64,000 nt of DNA, taken from the NCBI RefSeq assembly GCF_001007875.1, contig NZ_CP011412.1, positions 2,418,001 through 2,482,000 on the forward strand. Direction: 5' to 3'. Of the stretch, positions 8,863 to 16,957 are shown piece by piece. The translations under genes were made by a program, and so were the position numbers. The stretch is from Sedimenticola thiotaurini (GTDB lineage Bacteria > Pseudomonadota > Gammaproteobacteria > Chromatiales > Chromatiaceae). Every line of letters begins with the position of its first letter. The first letter of the stretch is position 1. Under the pieces are notes generated by a model. That model worked only from the letters and a program-made list of their open reading frames with translations. It made no database searches and had not been told where the DNA came from.

Positions 8863-11247
8863 ATGCATGATGACGCCATCGACGCCGAAGCCCTGGACAT
8901 CATTTCCGACAACGTACCCGCTCGTCAGGGAGATGTACTGCCCGGCCTGATCCACCTGTTACCCGTCACCACCCGACCCTTTTTTCCCGGACAGGCAGTG
9001 CCCCTGCTCATGAACGATGAGCACTGGGAGGAGACCATCTCCGCGGCCTACGAGTCGGGTCAGGCCATCCTGGGTATCGTGATGACCGACGCACCCACTT
9101 CGGAAGAGGCGGTACCGAGTGACTTTCGCCGTGTCGGTACCGCCTGCAAAATCCATCGGGTACAGAAAGTGGAGGGGCGTCTGCAGGTGCTGGTGGAGTG
9201 TCTGCAACGCTTCCGGATTGAACGCTTTGTCTCCAGGGAAGCCCCGTTCAAGGCCCAGGTAGACTATTTCAAGGAGGAGTCTCCCAGCCCCAGCGACGAG
9301 ATCAAACCCTACGCCATGGCGGTGATCAACACCATCAAGGAGCTGGTACCGCTGAATCCCCTGTATGGCGAGGAGCTGCGCATATTTCTCGACCGGCTGG
9401 GACCGGATGACCCGTCCCACCTGGCCGACTTTGCCGCCAGCCTGACCACAGCCGACCGCTATCAACTGCAGGAGATTCTGGAAGAGATCCAGCTGCTGCC
9501 CCGGATGGAGAAGGTGCTGCTGCTGCTCAACAAGGAGCTGGAGCTGGCCAAGACGCAAAATGAAATCCGCAAATCGGTGGAAGACAAAATCAACACCCAC
9601 CAGCGAGAATTCTTCCTGCGCGAACAGCTCAAGGCGATCCAGCAGGAACTGGGGCTGGAGAAGGACGACCGTACCGCCGAGCTGGACAAGTTCAAGGAGC
9701 GACTGGACTCCCTGGTGCTGCCGGAAGCCGCCAGCAAGCGACTGGATGAAGAGATGCAGAAACTGTCGATTCTGGAGACCGGTTCACCCGAGTACGCCCT
9801 GACCCGGAACTATATCGACTGGATCACCCTGCTGCCCTGGGGCAAACACAGCCAGGACAAACTGGACCTGACCGAAGCGCGCAAGGCGCTGGACAAGGAT
9901 CACTACGGACTGGATGACGTCAAGAAACGGATCCTGGAATTCCTGGCCGTGGGCATGATGAAAGGGGAAGTCAACGGCTCCATCATTCTGCTGGTGGGCC
10001 CACCCGGAGTGGGTAAGACCTCCATCGGCAAATCGATTGCCAACGCACTGGGTCGCTCCTTCTACCGTTTTTCCGTTGGCGGCATGCGGGACGAGGCGGA
10101 GATCAAGGGGCACAGACGCACCTACATCGGCGCCATGCCAGGCAAGTTCATTCAGGCGATGAAGGAGGCGGAGACTGCCAACCCGGTCATCATGCTGGAT
10201 GAAATCGATAAAATCGGCGCCTCGTTCCATGGCGACCCGGCCTCCGCCCTGCTGGAGGCCCTGGACCCGGAACAGAACAACGAATTCCTGGACCACTATC
10301 TGGACCTGCGCTTTGACCTCTCCAAGGTGCTGTTTGTCTGCACCGCCAACCAGCTGGACACCATTCCGCCACCGCTGCGGGATCGTATGGAGATCATCTC
10401 CCTGTCCGGCTACATTGCCCAGGAGAAGCTACAGATTGCCCGCAAGTACCTGCTGCCCCGGCAACTCAGGCGGGCCGGTCTGAAGCGCAACCAGCTGAAA
10501 CTCAATACACCGGCCCTGAAGGCACTGATTGAAGGTTACGCCCGGGATGCCGGGGTCCGGCGACTGGAAAAGCAGATCGGCAAGATCGTCCGCAAGGCAG
10601 TGGTGCGGATTCTGGACAAGGAGGCGACACCCATCGTGGTGGAACCGTCAGACCTGAAGGAGTACCTGGGCAGCCCTATCTTCCGTGACGAACGTAACCT
10701 GACCGGACCAGGCGTGGTAACCGGACTGGCCTGGACCGCAATGGGGGGCGCCACGCTCAGTATTGAGGCGGTTCGTACCCACAGTTTTACCCGTGGTTTC
10801 AAACTGACCGGCCAGCTGGGCGAGGTGATGCGTGAATCCGCCGAGATCGCCTACGGCTACATCGTCGCCAATGCGGCAAAACTGGGGGCCGACCCGGACT
10901 TTTTCGAAAAAAGTTTCATCCATCTGCATGTGCCGGCAGGCGCCACACCAAAAGATGGACCCAGTGCCGGTATCACCATGGCGTCCGCCCTGCTCTCCCT
11001 GGCGCGCAACCAGCCGGTCCGGAATATCGCCATGACCGGCGAGCTGACCCTTACCGGGCATGTTTTTCCGATTGGTGGTGTACGGGAAAAAATGATTGCG
11101 GCCCGACGTGCAGGCATCCATGAACTGATTTTGCCGGAGGACAACCGCGGCGAGTATGAAGAGGTGCCCGAGCACATCCGGAAAGGTATCAAGATCCATT
11201 TCGCCAGCAGTTTTGACGATGTCGCCCCCCTGCTGTTCAAAAAATAG
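8863..11247 (+). CDS. lon: ATP-dependent protease Lon
   Basis: Lon is a cytoplasmic AAA+ serine protease that degrades misfolded and regulatory proteins. The 794 residues hold a LAN/LON substrate domain (LIHLLPVTTRPFFPGQAVPL), a coiled helical region, the AAA+ module with Walker A GPPGVGKT (379-386) and Walker B VIMLDEIDK, and the C-terminal protease with the Ser701-Lys743 dyad (PKDGPSAGI; GGVREKM). The N-terminal domain differs from classical E. coli Lon and resembles the second, Lon-like paralogs of gammaproteobacteria, so another lon may exist elsewhere. The upstream 105 bp contain an AGGGTT/AACCCT inverted repeat (8780-8796) but no heat-shock promoter that I would defend. Confidence 0.96.
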   Translation: MHDDAIDAEALDIISDNVPARQGDVLPGLIHLLPVTTRPFFPGQAVPLLMNDEHWEETISAAYESGQAILGIVMTDAPTSEEAVPSDFRRVGTACKIHRVQKVEGRLQVLVECLQRFRIERFVSREAPFKAQVDYFKEESPSPSDEIKPYAMAVINTIKELVPLNPLYGEELRIFLDRLGPDDPSHLADFAASLTTADRYQLQEILEEIQLLPRMEKVLLLLNKELELAKTQNEIRKSVEDKINTHQREFFLREQLKAIQQELGLEKDDRTAELDKFKERLDSLVLPEAASKRLDEEMQKLSILETGSPEYALTRNYIDWITLLPWGKHSQDKLDLTEARKALDKDHYGLDDVKKRILEFLAVGMMKGEVNGSIILLVGPPGVGKTSIGKSIANALGRSFYRFSVGGMRDEAEIKGHRRTYIGAMPGKFIQAMKEAETANPVIMLDEIDKIGASFHGDPASALLEALDPEQNNEFLDHYLDLRFDLSKVLFVCTANQLDTIPPPLRDRMEIISLSGYIAQEKLQIARKYLLPRQLRRAGLKRNQLKLNTPALKALIEGYARDAGVRRLEKQIGKIVRKAVVRILDKEATPIVVEPSDLKEYLGSPIFRDERNLTGPGVVTGLAWTAMGGATLSIEAVRTHSFTRGFKLTGQLGEVMRESAEIAYGYIVANAAKLGADPDFFEKSFIHLHVPAGATPKDGPSAGITMASALLSLARNQPVRNIAMTGELTLTGHVFPIGGVREKMIAARRAGIHELILPEDNRGEYEEVPEHIRKGIKIHFASSFDDVAPLLFKK

Positions 11248-11293
11248 GCGTCGAGACCCAGTTAACCCAGATCAACAATAACTGTAATCCAGG

Positions 11294-11322
11294 TTGACTT
11301 ATCCAGAAACGGTTAATATTTT
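11294..11322 (+). promoter_or_regulatory. probable sigma-70 promoter of the sulfur globule gene
   Basis: TTGACT (11294-11299) and TATTTT (11317-11322) are separated by 17 bases. The predicted start, about 11329, falls directly before the hairpin at 11331. An alternative -10, TAATAT at 11314, would leave only 14 bases of spacing. Confidence 0.45.
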
Positions 11323-11330
11323 CATTTAGA

Positions 11331-11355
11331 GAGGGCCACCAAAGTAGTGGCCCTC
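11331..11355 (+). promoter_or_regulatory. 5'-leader hairpin of the sulfur globule mRNA
   Basis: GAGGGCCAC (11331-11339) pairs perfectly with GTGGCCCTC (11347-11355) around a 7-base loop. No T-tract follows, so it is not a typical terminator. If the promoter at 11294 is right, the hairpin lies at the extreme 5' end of the mRNA, a position known to stabilise transcripts. Confidence 0.5.
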
Positions 11356-11386
11356 CTAACCCAAAATGACTTAGGGAGAAGATATT

Positions 11387-11764
11387 ATGAAAAACATCCT
11401 CAAAGCTGCCGCCGTTGCGGCCATGCTTGCAGCATCCGCTTCCGCAACTGCCTGGTGGGGCGGTCCCTGGGGCGGCGGTCCTTGGGGCGGTGGTCCATGG
11501 AACGGCATGGGTGATGGTTGGGGTGACGGCACAGGTGATTTCAATATGAATTTCAGCGGCCGTGGTAGTGGTTATGGGAACGGTTATGGCCGCGGTTATG
11601 GCCGCGGTTACGGCAATCCATACTACGGTTATGGCTATCCCTACGGAGGCGGTTACCCCTACGGTGCACCGGCACCCTATGGCTATGCCCCGTACGGTTA
11701 TCCCGCACCTCCGGTAGCACCTGGAGCACCGATGGCACCGGCACCGGCAGCCCCTGCCAACTGA
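11387..11764 (+). CDS. sulfur globule envelope protein (Sgp/CV1-CV2-like)
   Basis: The 125-residue protein has a classic signal peptide ([21 protein letters not shown]). The mature part consists of low-complexity repeats: [15 protein letters not shown], a [10 protein letters not shown] stretch, then [12 protein letters not shown] and a Pro/Ala tail. This matches the small Gly/Tyr/Pro-rich proteins that form the monolayer around periplasmic sulfur globules in Allochromatium vinosum (SgpA/B/C) and thiotrophic symbionts. There is no catalytic residue; the role is structural. AGGGAGAAG before the ATG is a strong ribosome site, and the leader hairpin and terminator suggest a short, abundant monocistronic mRNA. 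This gene is the best clue in the window that the organism stores sulfur from sulfide or thiosulfate oxidation. Confidence 0.82.
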   Translation: MKNILKAAAVAAMLAASASATAWWGGPWGGGPWGGGPWNGMGDGWGDGTGDFNMNFSGRGSGYGNGYGRGYGRGYGNPYYGYGYPYGGGYPYGAPAPYGYAPYGYPAPPVAPGAPMAPAPAAPAN

Positions 11765-11795
11765 TACAAACCCGGGACCAGCCGGTCCCGCATGA

Positions 11796-11831
11796 AAAAG
11801 CCCCTGTATCCCGAAGGATACAGGGGCTTTT
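11796..11831. terminator. bidirectional intrinsic terminator (sgp / erpA)
   Basis: A perfect 16-bp stem (AAAAGCCCCTGTATCC, 11796-11811, with 11816-11831) closes over the loop CGAA. It has T-tracts in both directions and lies between two convergent genes. Confidence 0.92.
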
Positions 11832-11855
11832 CGGTCTACTGAATAAAACCGGTTA

Positions 11856-12209
11856 TCAGACCGAGAACGAGGAGCCACAACCGCAGGTTGTGGTCGCGTT
11901 GGGATTACGAATCACGAATTGTGATCCCTGCAGACTCTCCGTGTAATCGACCTCGGCTCCCATCAGGTACTGCAGGCTCATCGGATCCACCAGCATGGTG
12001 ACACCATCGGTATCGACCCGGGTATCACCCTCTTTCATCTCTTCGTCAAAGCTGAATCCATACTGGAATCCCGAACAACCACCCCCCTGAATAAATACCC
12101 GCAACATCAGGTTGGGATTACCCTCTTCCTCAATCAAGGCAGCTACCTTGTTCGCCGCAGCATTGGTAAATACCAGCGGACTCTCGGTTTCAGCTTGTGC
12201 GCCACTCAT
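11856..12209 (-). CDS. erpA: iron-sulfur cluster insertion protein ErpA
   Basis: ErpA is an A-type carrier that delivers Fe-S clusters to apo-enzymes such as IspG/IspH. All three cluster cysteines are present: [11 protein letters not shown] and the C-terminal CGCGSSFSV. The length (117) is typical. The ATG at 12209 is chosen because GGAG lies just ahead of it; the in-frame TTG at 12221 would put that ribosome site inside the gene. The order argC, coiled-coil membrane protein, bactofilin, erpA is conserved in gammaproteobacteria such as Pseudomonas. Confidence 0.95.
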   Translation of the reverse strand: MSGAQAETESPLVFTNAAANKVAALIEEEGNPNLMLRVFIQGGGCSGFQYGFSFDEEMKEGDTRVDTDGVTMLVDPMSLQYLMGAEVDYTESLQGSQFVIRNPNATTTCGCGSSFSV

Positions 12210-12309
12210 AACCAACTCCAAATCTCTATCAAAACCGCTCTGAACGAGCCATCATCAGAACATTATGCTTTTCTGATTAAATTAGTCAAGTATTACAGTA
12301 TACCGGCTT

Positions 12310-12798
12310 TCAACGCCCCCGCGGCAATCTTTCAGAACCATCTTCATCGCTTTCCGCTGCTGGCTTTCCGGCGGCTTCCGCCCCATCCGGATCTTCTGCT
12401 TTCCCTTCCTGGCCATCATACCCAAGCATCTGGGGTTGGGCATCCTTGCTATGAATCAGCTGCCCATTCACCTCCGCCCCCATGGCCATTTCCAGCAGGT
12501 TGTAATAGACGGTTCCGCTGACTTTCGCTTTGGGCGCCAGTTCCACCCGTTCCGATGCGTACACATCGCCGACCACGGTGCCGTTGAGTATTACATTGGG
12601 GACCCGGATGTCGCCTTCAACCCGCCCCTGTTCACTTAATGTGAGCGCCGATGGCCCATCCTGTTCCACAATCACGTTGCCGCAGATCAGTCCATCGACA
12701 TGCAGGCCTCCGGTAAAATTCACATCGCCATGAATGGTAGTTCCGTTACCAATCACGGTGGCGATTTTCGGGGCCTTGAATTTCTTAAAACGCGCCAT
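12310..12798 (-). CDS. bactofilin (polymer-forming cytoskeletal protein)
   Basis: The 162 residues contain the DUF583/bactofilin right-handed beta-helix (about 12-115), a run of short repeated strands such as GNGTTIHGDVNFTGGLHVDG, GNVIVEQDG and GTVVGDVYASERVELAPKA. Disordered tails flank it; the C-terminal tail is acidic (AEDPDGAEAAGKPAAESDEDGS). Bactofilins polymerise without nucleotide into filaments that scaffold envelope processes. The gene begins 11 bp after the coiled-coil membrane protein gene, so the two are very likely translated from one mRNA and may act together. Confidence 0.93.
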   Translation of the reverse strand: MARFKKFKAPKIATVIGNGTTIHGDVNFTGGLHVDGLICGNVIVEQDGPSALTLSEQGRVEGDIRVPNVILNGTVVGDVYASERVELAPKAKVSGTVYYNLLEMAMGAEVNGQLIHSKDAQPQMLGYDGQEGKAEDPDGAEAAGKPAAESDEDGSERLPRGR

Positions 12799-12809
12799 TT
12801 GTCATCCTC

Positions 12810-13529
12810 TCAATCGGCCACCCGCCAGTCGAAACTGGCCCTGATTTCAGGAAGCCTGTTACTGGTGGGCTTCAACTCCACGGTCAACCGCTCAGGATTA
12901 AAGTCTTCCGGCACCTGGAGCACTCCATCAACATCCTGAAAATGCCTGAAGCGCATTTTCAGCTTCTCAACTTTTTCCTCGGTCAACTCGCTCAGTGGCA
13001 GGGTCACCGGCTCCCCGGCCCGCTTGCCCTCCAGGCTCAGCAGAATCCAGCCGACCGCTGCACCGGAGTTCTTCAGCGCCTGACTGACGGTAAAGCGATA
13101 GCGATAACTGCCGGGCTGCTCCCCCCGGGACAGGCTGAATCCACGGACAAAGAGCCCCTCCGACTTAACTCCCGCATCTACGATTCCGCGCAACACCCGA
13201 AGTTCCCTCTCCATCTCCCGGTAACCGGACTGGCTCTTTTGAAGCGCTTCCCGCACCTGACGAATCGACTCCCGGTCTACCTGGCTGGTCCGCTCCAGCA
13301 CCGCCAACTGCTCACGCAGCCGACCCCGCTCCGCCTCCAGCTGTTCAATCTGCTCCCGCTGTGCAGCCACTTGAAGTTTGAGCGGGGTGACCCGGTCCAC
13401 CGTCTGGTCAAACCGGTAGTCTCCCAGCCAGGCCACCAACATCAGAGCCCCCAACACCACCAGCAGCCCGACCCAAAGAAAAAACCAACCACTGCGGGCC
13501 GGCACGATCCGGGGCGTTTTAACCCTCAT
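12810..13529 (-). CDS. single-pass membrane protein with coiled coil (DUF6776-like)
   Basis: One transmembrane helix near the N-terminus (GWFFLWVGLLVVLGALMLVAWL, about 14-35) is followed by a heptad-rich, highly charged coiled coil (about 50-118). A C-terminal beta-rich domain (about 125-239) with YRYRFTVSQALKNSG comes next. This is the conserved partner gene found beside bactofilin and argC in many gammaproteobacteria. The topology puts the coiled coil in the periplasm. The function is unknown; a membrane anchor or partner for bactofilin filaments is an inference from gene order only. Confidence 0.8.
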   Translation of the reverse strand: MRVKTPRIVPARSGWFFLWVGLLVVLGALMLVAWLGDYRFDQTVDRVTPLKLQVAAQREQIEQLEAERGRLREQLAVLERTSQVDRESIRQVREALQKSQSGYREMERELRVLRGIVDAGVKSEGLFVRGFSLSRGEQPGSYRYRFTVSQALKNSGAAVGWILLSLEGKRAGEPVTLPLSELTEEKVEKLKMRFRHFQDVDGVLQVPEDFNPERLTVELKPTSNRLPEIRASFDWRVAD

Positions 13530-13604
13530 CCCTGAATCACCAGGCCGGGGAGTATTGACATATTATTGGCCATCAGGAGTAACGGTTCCGTGAATAACAG
13601 CGAA

Positions 13605-14633
13605 TTACGGCAGCAACGCAACCGCCTGCAGACCCAGGGTCTCTTCCAGGCCCAGCATAATGTTCATGTTCTGAATGGCCTGGCCGGCCGCACCCTTCAC
13701 CAGGTTATCAATTACCGCCAATACCACCACGGTGTCCCCGTCCTGCGGCCGGTGGACCGCTATACGGCAGTGATTGACGCCCCTGACACTGCGCGTCTCA
13801 GGGTGAGACCCGGCCGGCAGCACATCGACAAAGGGCTCATGGCTGAAACGGGTCTCATATAGCGACTGCAGATCCGCTTCATCAGTGAGGGTTGCGTACA
13901 GAGTGGCATGGATACCCCGTATCATGGGCAACAGATGGGGCACAAAGGTCAGATCGATGGATTGATCAGCCAGCTGCGCAAGATTTTGCCGGATCTCCGG
14001 CATATGCCGGTGTCCGGGCACGCCGTATGCCTTGAAACTCTCACCCACTTCCCCCATCAGCGTGCCGACACTGGCGCCACGGCCAGCCCCGCTGACCCCT
14101 GATTTGCAGTCAGCCACCAGCCCGGAGAGCCGGACCAGACCGGACTCGATCAGCGGCAGGAAGCCCAGTGTGGCGGCGGTAGGGTAACAGCCGGGATTGG
14201 CTACCAGTCTGGCCGAACGGATCGCCTCCCGGTTGAGCTCCGGCAGACCGTATACAGCCTCGGCCACCAGCTCCGGGCAGCTGTGAGTCATACCGTACCA
14301 CTGTTCCCAGAGCGGGATATCCTGGAGCCGGAAATCGGCGGCCAGATCCACCACCCGGCACCCCTGTTCCAGCAGTTGCGGGACCAGTTTCATGGCAGTG
14401 CCATTGGGGGTGGCAAAGAAGACCAGGTCACAGGCACCCAGGGTTGCCAGATCCGGCTCACTGAAGGCGATATCAAAATGGCCCCGCAGGTTCGGATAGA
14501 TATCGGCAACCGGACGCCCGGCTTCGGCCCGCGATGTGATCACGGTAACCTCCACCTGGGGGTGTCCCGCCAGCAAACGCAACAGCTCGACCCCGGTGTA
14601 GCCCGTGCCGCCCACAATACCTACTTTGACCAT
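13605..14633 (-). CDS. argC: N-acetyl-gamma-glutamyl-phosphate reductase ArgC
   Basis: ArgC performs the third step of arginine synthesis, the NADPH-dependent reduction of N-acetylglutamyl phosphate to the semialdehyde. The Rossmann motif [19 protein letters not shown] opens the protein and the active-site cysteine sits in NPGCYPTAA. The conserved GVSGAGRG and HRHMPEI segments are present. The length of 342 is normal. I use ATG 14633; the in-frame TTG at 14648 adds five residues without family similarity. It is the likely first gene of a minus-strand run continuing to erpA. Confidence 0.96.
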   Translation of the reverse strand: MVKVGIVGGTGYTGVELLRLLAGHPQVEVTVITSRAEAGRPVADIYPNLRGHFDIAFSEPDLATLGACDLVFFATPNGTAMKLVPQLLEQGCRVVDLAADFRLQDIPLWEQWYGMTHSCPELVAEAVYGLPELNREAIRSARLVANPGCYPTAATLGFLPLIESGLVRLSGLVADCKSGVSGAGRGASVGTLMGEVGESFKAYGVPGHRHMPEIRQNLAQLADQSIDLTFVPHLLPMIRGIHATLYATLTDEADLQSLYETRFSHEPFVDVLPAGSHPETRSVRGVNHCRIAVHRPQDGDTVVVLAVIDNLVKGAAGQAIQNMNIMLGLEETLGLQAVALLP

Positions 14634-14799
14634 AATTTTCGATTCCAAACTAGCGAGTATCTACCGGTTGCTCCGCCCGAGAACCGGTTATGCGAGACAG
14701 GACATGATATGCCACACGCAGATAAAAAACGTAGCTAATCATACGGCGCCGGGGGAAAAATCTAAAGATCCAAACCCGTAACGGCAGACCGGAAACAAT

Positions 14800-14823
14800 A
14801 AAAAAGCGACCCGCGGGTCGCTT
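14800..14823 (-). terminator. intrinsic terminator of the candidate small RNA
   Basis: AAGCGACC (14804-14811) pairs with GGTCGCTT (14816-14823) around CGCG. On the minus strand six T residues follow. No protein gene ends nearby, so it fits the small RNA starting near 14895. Confidence 0.8.
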
Positions 14824-14895
14824 AAGCGCTACGTGACAGTTCTTTTAATTCCTTATATCCCGGGCTCATTGCCAGGGACGTCACAAACAAGGAAC
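14801..14895 (-). ncRNA. candidate small RNA of about 95 nt, unknown family
   Basis: A near-consensus sigma-70 promoter (TTGACC, 17 bases, TATAGT) predicts a start near 14895 on the minus strand, and a strong intrinsic terminator ends at about 14800. Between them are a hairpin at 14858-14878 (TCCC and GGC paired with GCC and GGGA around a 5-base loop, with one internal mismatch) and a TTCCTT/AAGGAA pairing (14849-14854 with 14889-14894). The only open frame inside is a 15-codon one (14869-14822), MSPGYKELKELSRSA, with its ATG in the hairpin loop and no ribosome site. I do not recognise 6S, 4.5S, tmRNA, RsmY/Z or any riboswitch. It may be a trans-acting regulator or a micropeptide mRNA. Confidence 0.55.
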
Positions 14896-14901
14896 GGAAT
14901 C

Positions 14902-14938
14902 ACTATACAACCGGCCTTTTGTAGGGTCAATTATTGAC
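14902..14938 (-). promoter_or_regulatory. promoter with overlapping palindromic operator for the candidate small RNA
   Basis: On the minus strand, -35 TTGACC (14930-14925), 17 bases, -10 TATAGT (14907-14902). A 13-base perfect palindrome, GTCAATTATTGAC (14926-14938), covers the -35, as expected of a repressor or activator site. Bases 14939-15211 upstream hold no gene I can support. Confidence 0.6.
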
Positions 14939-15211
14939 TTGAAATTCATACTGATAGGAAAAAAACAGCGCTTAAACCGGTCCGCCGTGAGCGCAACCAG
15001 CGGAGATAACCCACGGCGTTCTAAGAGCAACGACCGGGTCGTCTGGCCCGCGGTTCGGTTTCCCGCTTGACTCCAACCCCTTCCGTTCCTCAAACTTCAC
15101 TTTCACCTCCCGGCAGACACGGGAGCAGTCTGGTCAATGGTAAATAGCTGGGAACCGGAGTGGCTTCACCGCTATCCTATGGACAGACCAGAGCCAACAA
15201 GGAATTAATCA

Positions 15212-15919
15212 ATGGAAACCATTGAACTCATCTCTCTCACATTGGGCGTGGCCTGGGCCTCGGGCATTAATCTCTATGCCGCCGTACTGGTGCTGGGATA
15301 TTTCGGCATGACCGGCGATATCACCCTGCCGCCGGGATTGGAACTACTGAGCGACCCACTGGTGATGGCGGCCGCCGGTTTCATGTATATGGTGGAATTC
15401 TTCGCCGACAAGACCCCCGGCGTCGATACCGGCTGGGACGTACTGCACACCTTTATCCGTATCCCGGCCGGCGCAGTGCTGGCGGCCGGAATGGCCCAGG
15501 GACTGGAGGTGAGTCAGGCGGCAGAATTCGCCGCCCTGCTGATCGGCGGCAGTATCGCCGCCACCACCCACTTGACCAAAACCAGCAGCCGGGTACTGAT
15601 CAACACCTCACCTGAACCGTTCAGCAACTGGACCGCATCCATCTCTGAGGACCTGGTGGTGATCGGGGGGCTCTGGGCGTCACTCCACTATCCCTGGCTG
15701 TTTATCGCCGGGCTGGTGATAACCCTGGGGTTGATCATCTGGCTGTTACCTAAACTCTGGCGGGCCCTGAAGCGGGTATTTCGAGCCATTGGCCGTTTTT
15801 TTGCCGGCAAGCAGCCGGACGATCCCAGCGATCCGGGCCACAGTGCCACTCGGCGGCAGGATATTCTCCGGGCACTCTACCAGGACGCCAGCAACCAACC
15901 CAAGAAACTGAACCATTAA
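15212..15919 (+). CDS. DUF4126 family membrane protein
   Basis: The 235 residues contain about five hydrophobic segments and the DUF4126 hallmarks GVAWASGINLYAAVLVLGYFG, YMVEFFADKTPGVDTGWDVLHTFIRIPAGAVLAA and a glycine-rich GGSIAATTHLTKTSSR. The C-terminal 45 residues are charged and cytoplasmic. The family has no established function; the paired small-residue helices suggest a channel or transporter fold. GGAATTAATCA precedes the ATG. HemJ follows after 25 bp, so the two are probably cotranscribed. Confidence 0.82.
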   Translation: METIELISLTLGVAWASGINLYAAVLVLGYFGMTGDITLPPGLELLSDPLVMAAAGFMYMVEFFADKTPGVDTGWDVLHTFIRIPAGAVLAAGMAQGLEVSQAAEFAALLIGGSIAATTHLTKTSSRVLINTSPEPFSNWTASISEDLVVIGGLWASLHYPWLFIAGLVITLGLIIWLLPKLWRALKRVFRAIGRFFAGKQPDDPSDPGHSATRRQDILRALYQDASNQPKKLNH

Positions 15920-15944
15920 CCATTTCTGCAGCAGGTGATTAAAG

Positions 15945-16364
15945 ATGTGGCTGAAAGCGTGGCATTTAATATTTATGGTGACCTGGTTTGCCGGAATTTT
16001 TTATCTACCCCGGCTGTTCGTCTACCATGCCATGACCGAAGATCAACCAGGCAGGGAGAGATTCCGCATCATGGAACGGAAGCTCTACTATTTCACCACC
16101 CCCTGGATGATCCTGACCCTGTTCTTCGGTTTCTGGATGCTCTATGACTACGCCTGGGCGGCCTATGGCAAAATGGGCTGGCTGCATGTCAAACTGCTGC
16201 TGATTGGCATTCTGGTGATCTACCACTTCTACTGCGGGAAACTGCTGAAAGATTTTGCCGAAGAGAAGAACACCCGCAGCCATGTCTGGTATCGCTGGTT
16301 TAACGAAATTCCCGTGTTGATACTGTTTGCTGTTGTGCTGCTGGCGTCGCTGAAGCCTTTTTAG
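15945..16364 (+). CDS. hemJ: protoporphyrinogen IX oxidase HemJ
   Basis: HemJ oxidises protoporphyrinogen IX to protoporphyrin IX, the penultimate step of heme synthesis, in the inner membrane. The 139-residue, four-helix protein begins MWLKAWHLIFMVTWFAGIFYLPRLFVYHA, the UPF0093/HemJ signature with its conserved histidine. GWLHVKLLLIGILVIYH supplies the conserved H and K of the third helix. AGGTGATTAAAG precedes the ATG. The heme need of the many cytochromes in this window fits its presence; hemL lies 2.7 kb away on the same strand. Confidence 0.93.
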   Translation: MWLKAWHLIFMVTWFAGIFYLPRLFVYHAMTEDQPGRERFRIMERKLYYFTTPWMILTLFFGFWMLYDYAWAAYGKMGWLHVKLLLIGILVIYHFYCGKLLKDFAEEKNTRSHVWYRWFNEIPVLILFAVVLLASLKPF

Positions 16365-16417
16365 CCAACGGGACCGCTCATCGGCCAGATCAACCAGGCC
16401 GGGAATTTACTGCATAA

Positions 16418-16449
16418 AAAAACCGCAGGCGTTACCGACTGCGGTTTTT
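16418..16449. terminator. bidirectional intrinsic terminator (hemJ / A-type carrier)
   Basis: An 11-bp stem AAAAACCGCAG/CTGCGGTTTTT (16418-16428 with 16439-16449) has a 10-base loop and T-tracts both ways between convergent genes. Confidence 0.9.
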
Positions 16450-16468
16450 GCTTCTGGTTGCGAAAAGA

Positions 16469-16855
16469 TCAGGAGCAGCCACCACCCTGGGCTGCACTGG
16501 AGCCGCAACTGCTACAACCGCCACCCGCTGCGGGCTGCAGATTGTTGAATACAAAACTGGCATTGCCCTGACCGTGATCGACAAAATCGATCTCGACACC
16601 AACCAGATGACGCATGGTTTCGCCGTCGACAATCACATCGAACCCGGTTGCATTGAGAATATAGTCGTTGTCATTGACCTGATCAGTGAAGGTCATGCCA
16701 AAGCTGACACCGCTGCAGCCACCGGCAGTGGCATAGACGCGAATCCCCTTCACTTCCTCTTCAACCTGTCCCACCAGTTCAGCCATCTTGCCCTGTGCCG
16801 TCTCGGTCAGACTGAGCTCTTCTTTGCTCAGCAGGTTAGTGGTTGCTTCACTCAT
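16469..16855 (-). CDS. A-type iron-sulfur carrier (IscA/HesB family) with a cysteine-rich tail
   Basis: The HesB/IscA domain spans about residues 15-110, with the first ligand in TAGGCSGVSFGMTF. The C-terminal ligand region is not the usual CGCG but GGGCSSCGSSAAQGGGCS, giving three cysteines in a glycine/serine tail. That CxxC spacing is unusual for this family. The ATG at 16855 is preceded by GGAGA; eight extra upstream residues of the longer frame lack similarity. Likely role: scaffold or carrier for Fe-S clusters in the cytoplasm. DsrR of sulfur oxidisers is a related A-type protein but lacks these cysteines, so this is not DsrR. Confidence 0.85.
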   Translation of the reverse strand: MSEATTNLLSKEELSLTETAQGKMAELVGQVEEEVKGIRVYATAGGCSGVSFGMTFTDQVNDNDYILNATGFDVIVDGETMRHLVGVEIDFVDHGQGNASFVFNNLQPAAGGGCSSCGSSAAQGGGCS

Positions 16856-16957
16856 CGGCTTGTCTCCAAACAAAATCATCAGTATTGCGCGATACTATAA
16901 CAAATATGCCTCTTAGATGAACCATTGAATTTCTGGTGAATTCGGACCCACCGGTGA

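Noticed and set aside
14881-15093. 70-codon minus-strand frame
   Set aside because: It covers the small RNA promoter, has no ribosome site and no protein-like composition.
14801-15120. CsrB/RsmZ-type RNA on the minus strand (several GGA triplets near 15060-15120)
   Set aside because: The GGA triplets lie upstream of the recognised promoter and are not in hairpin loops; only two remain in the predicted transcript.
16469-16855. DsrR
   Set aside because: DsrR lacks the cluster cysteines of A-type carriers; this protein has them, and no dsr genes are near.
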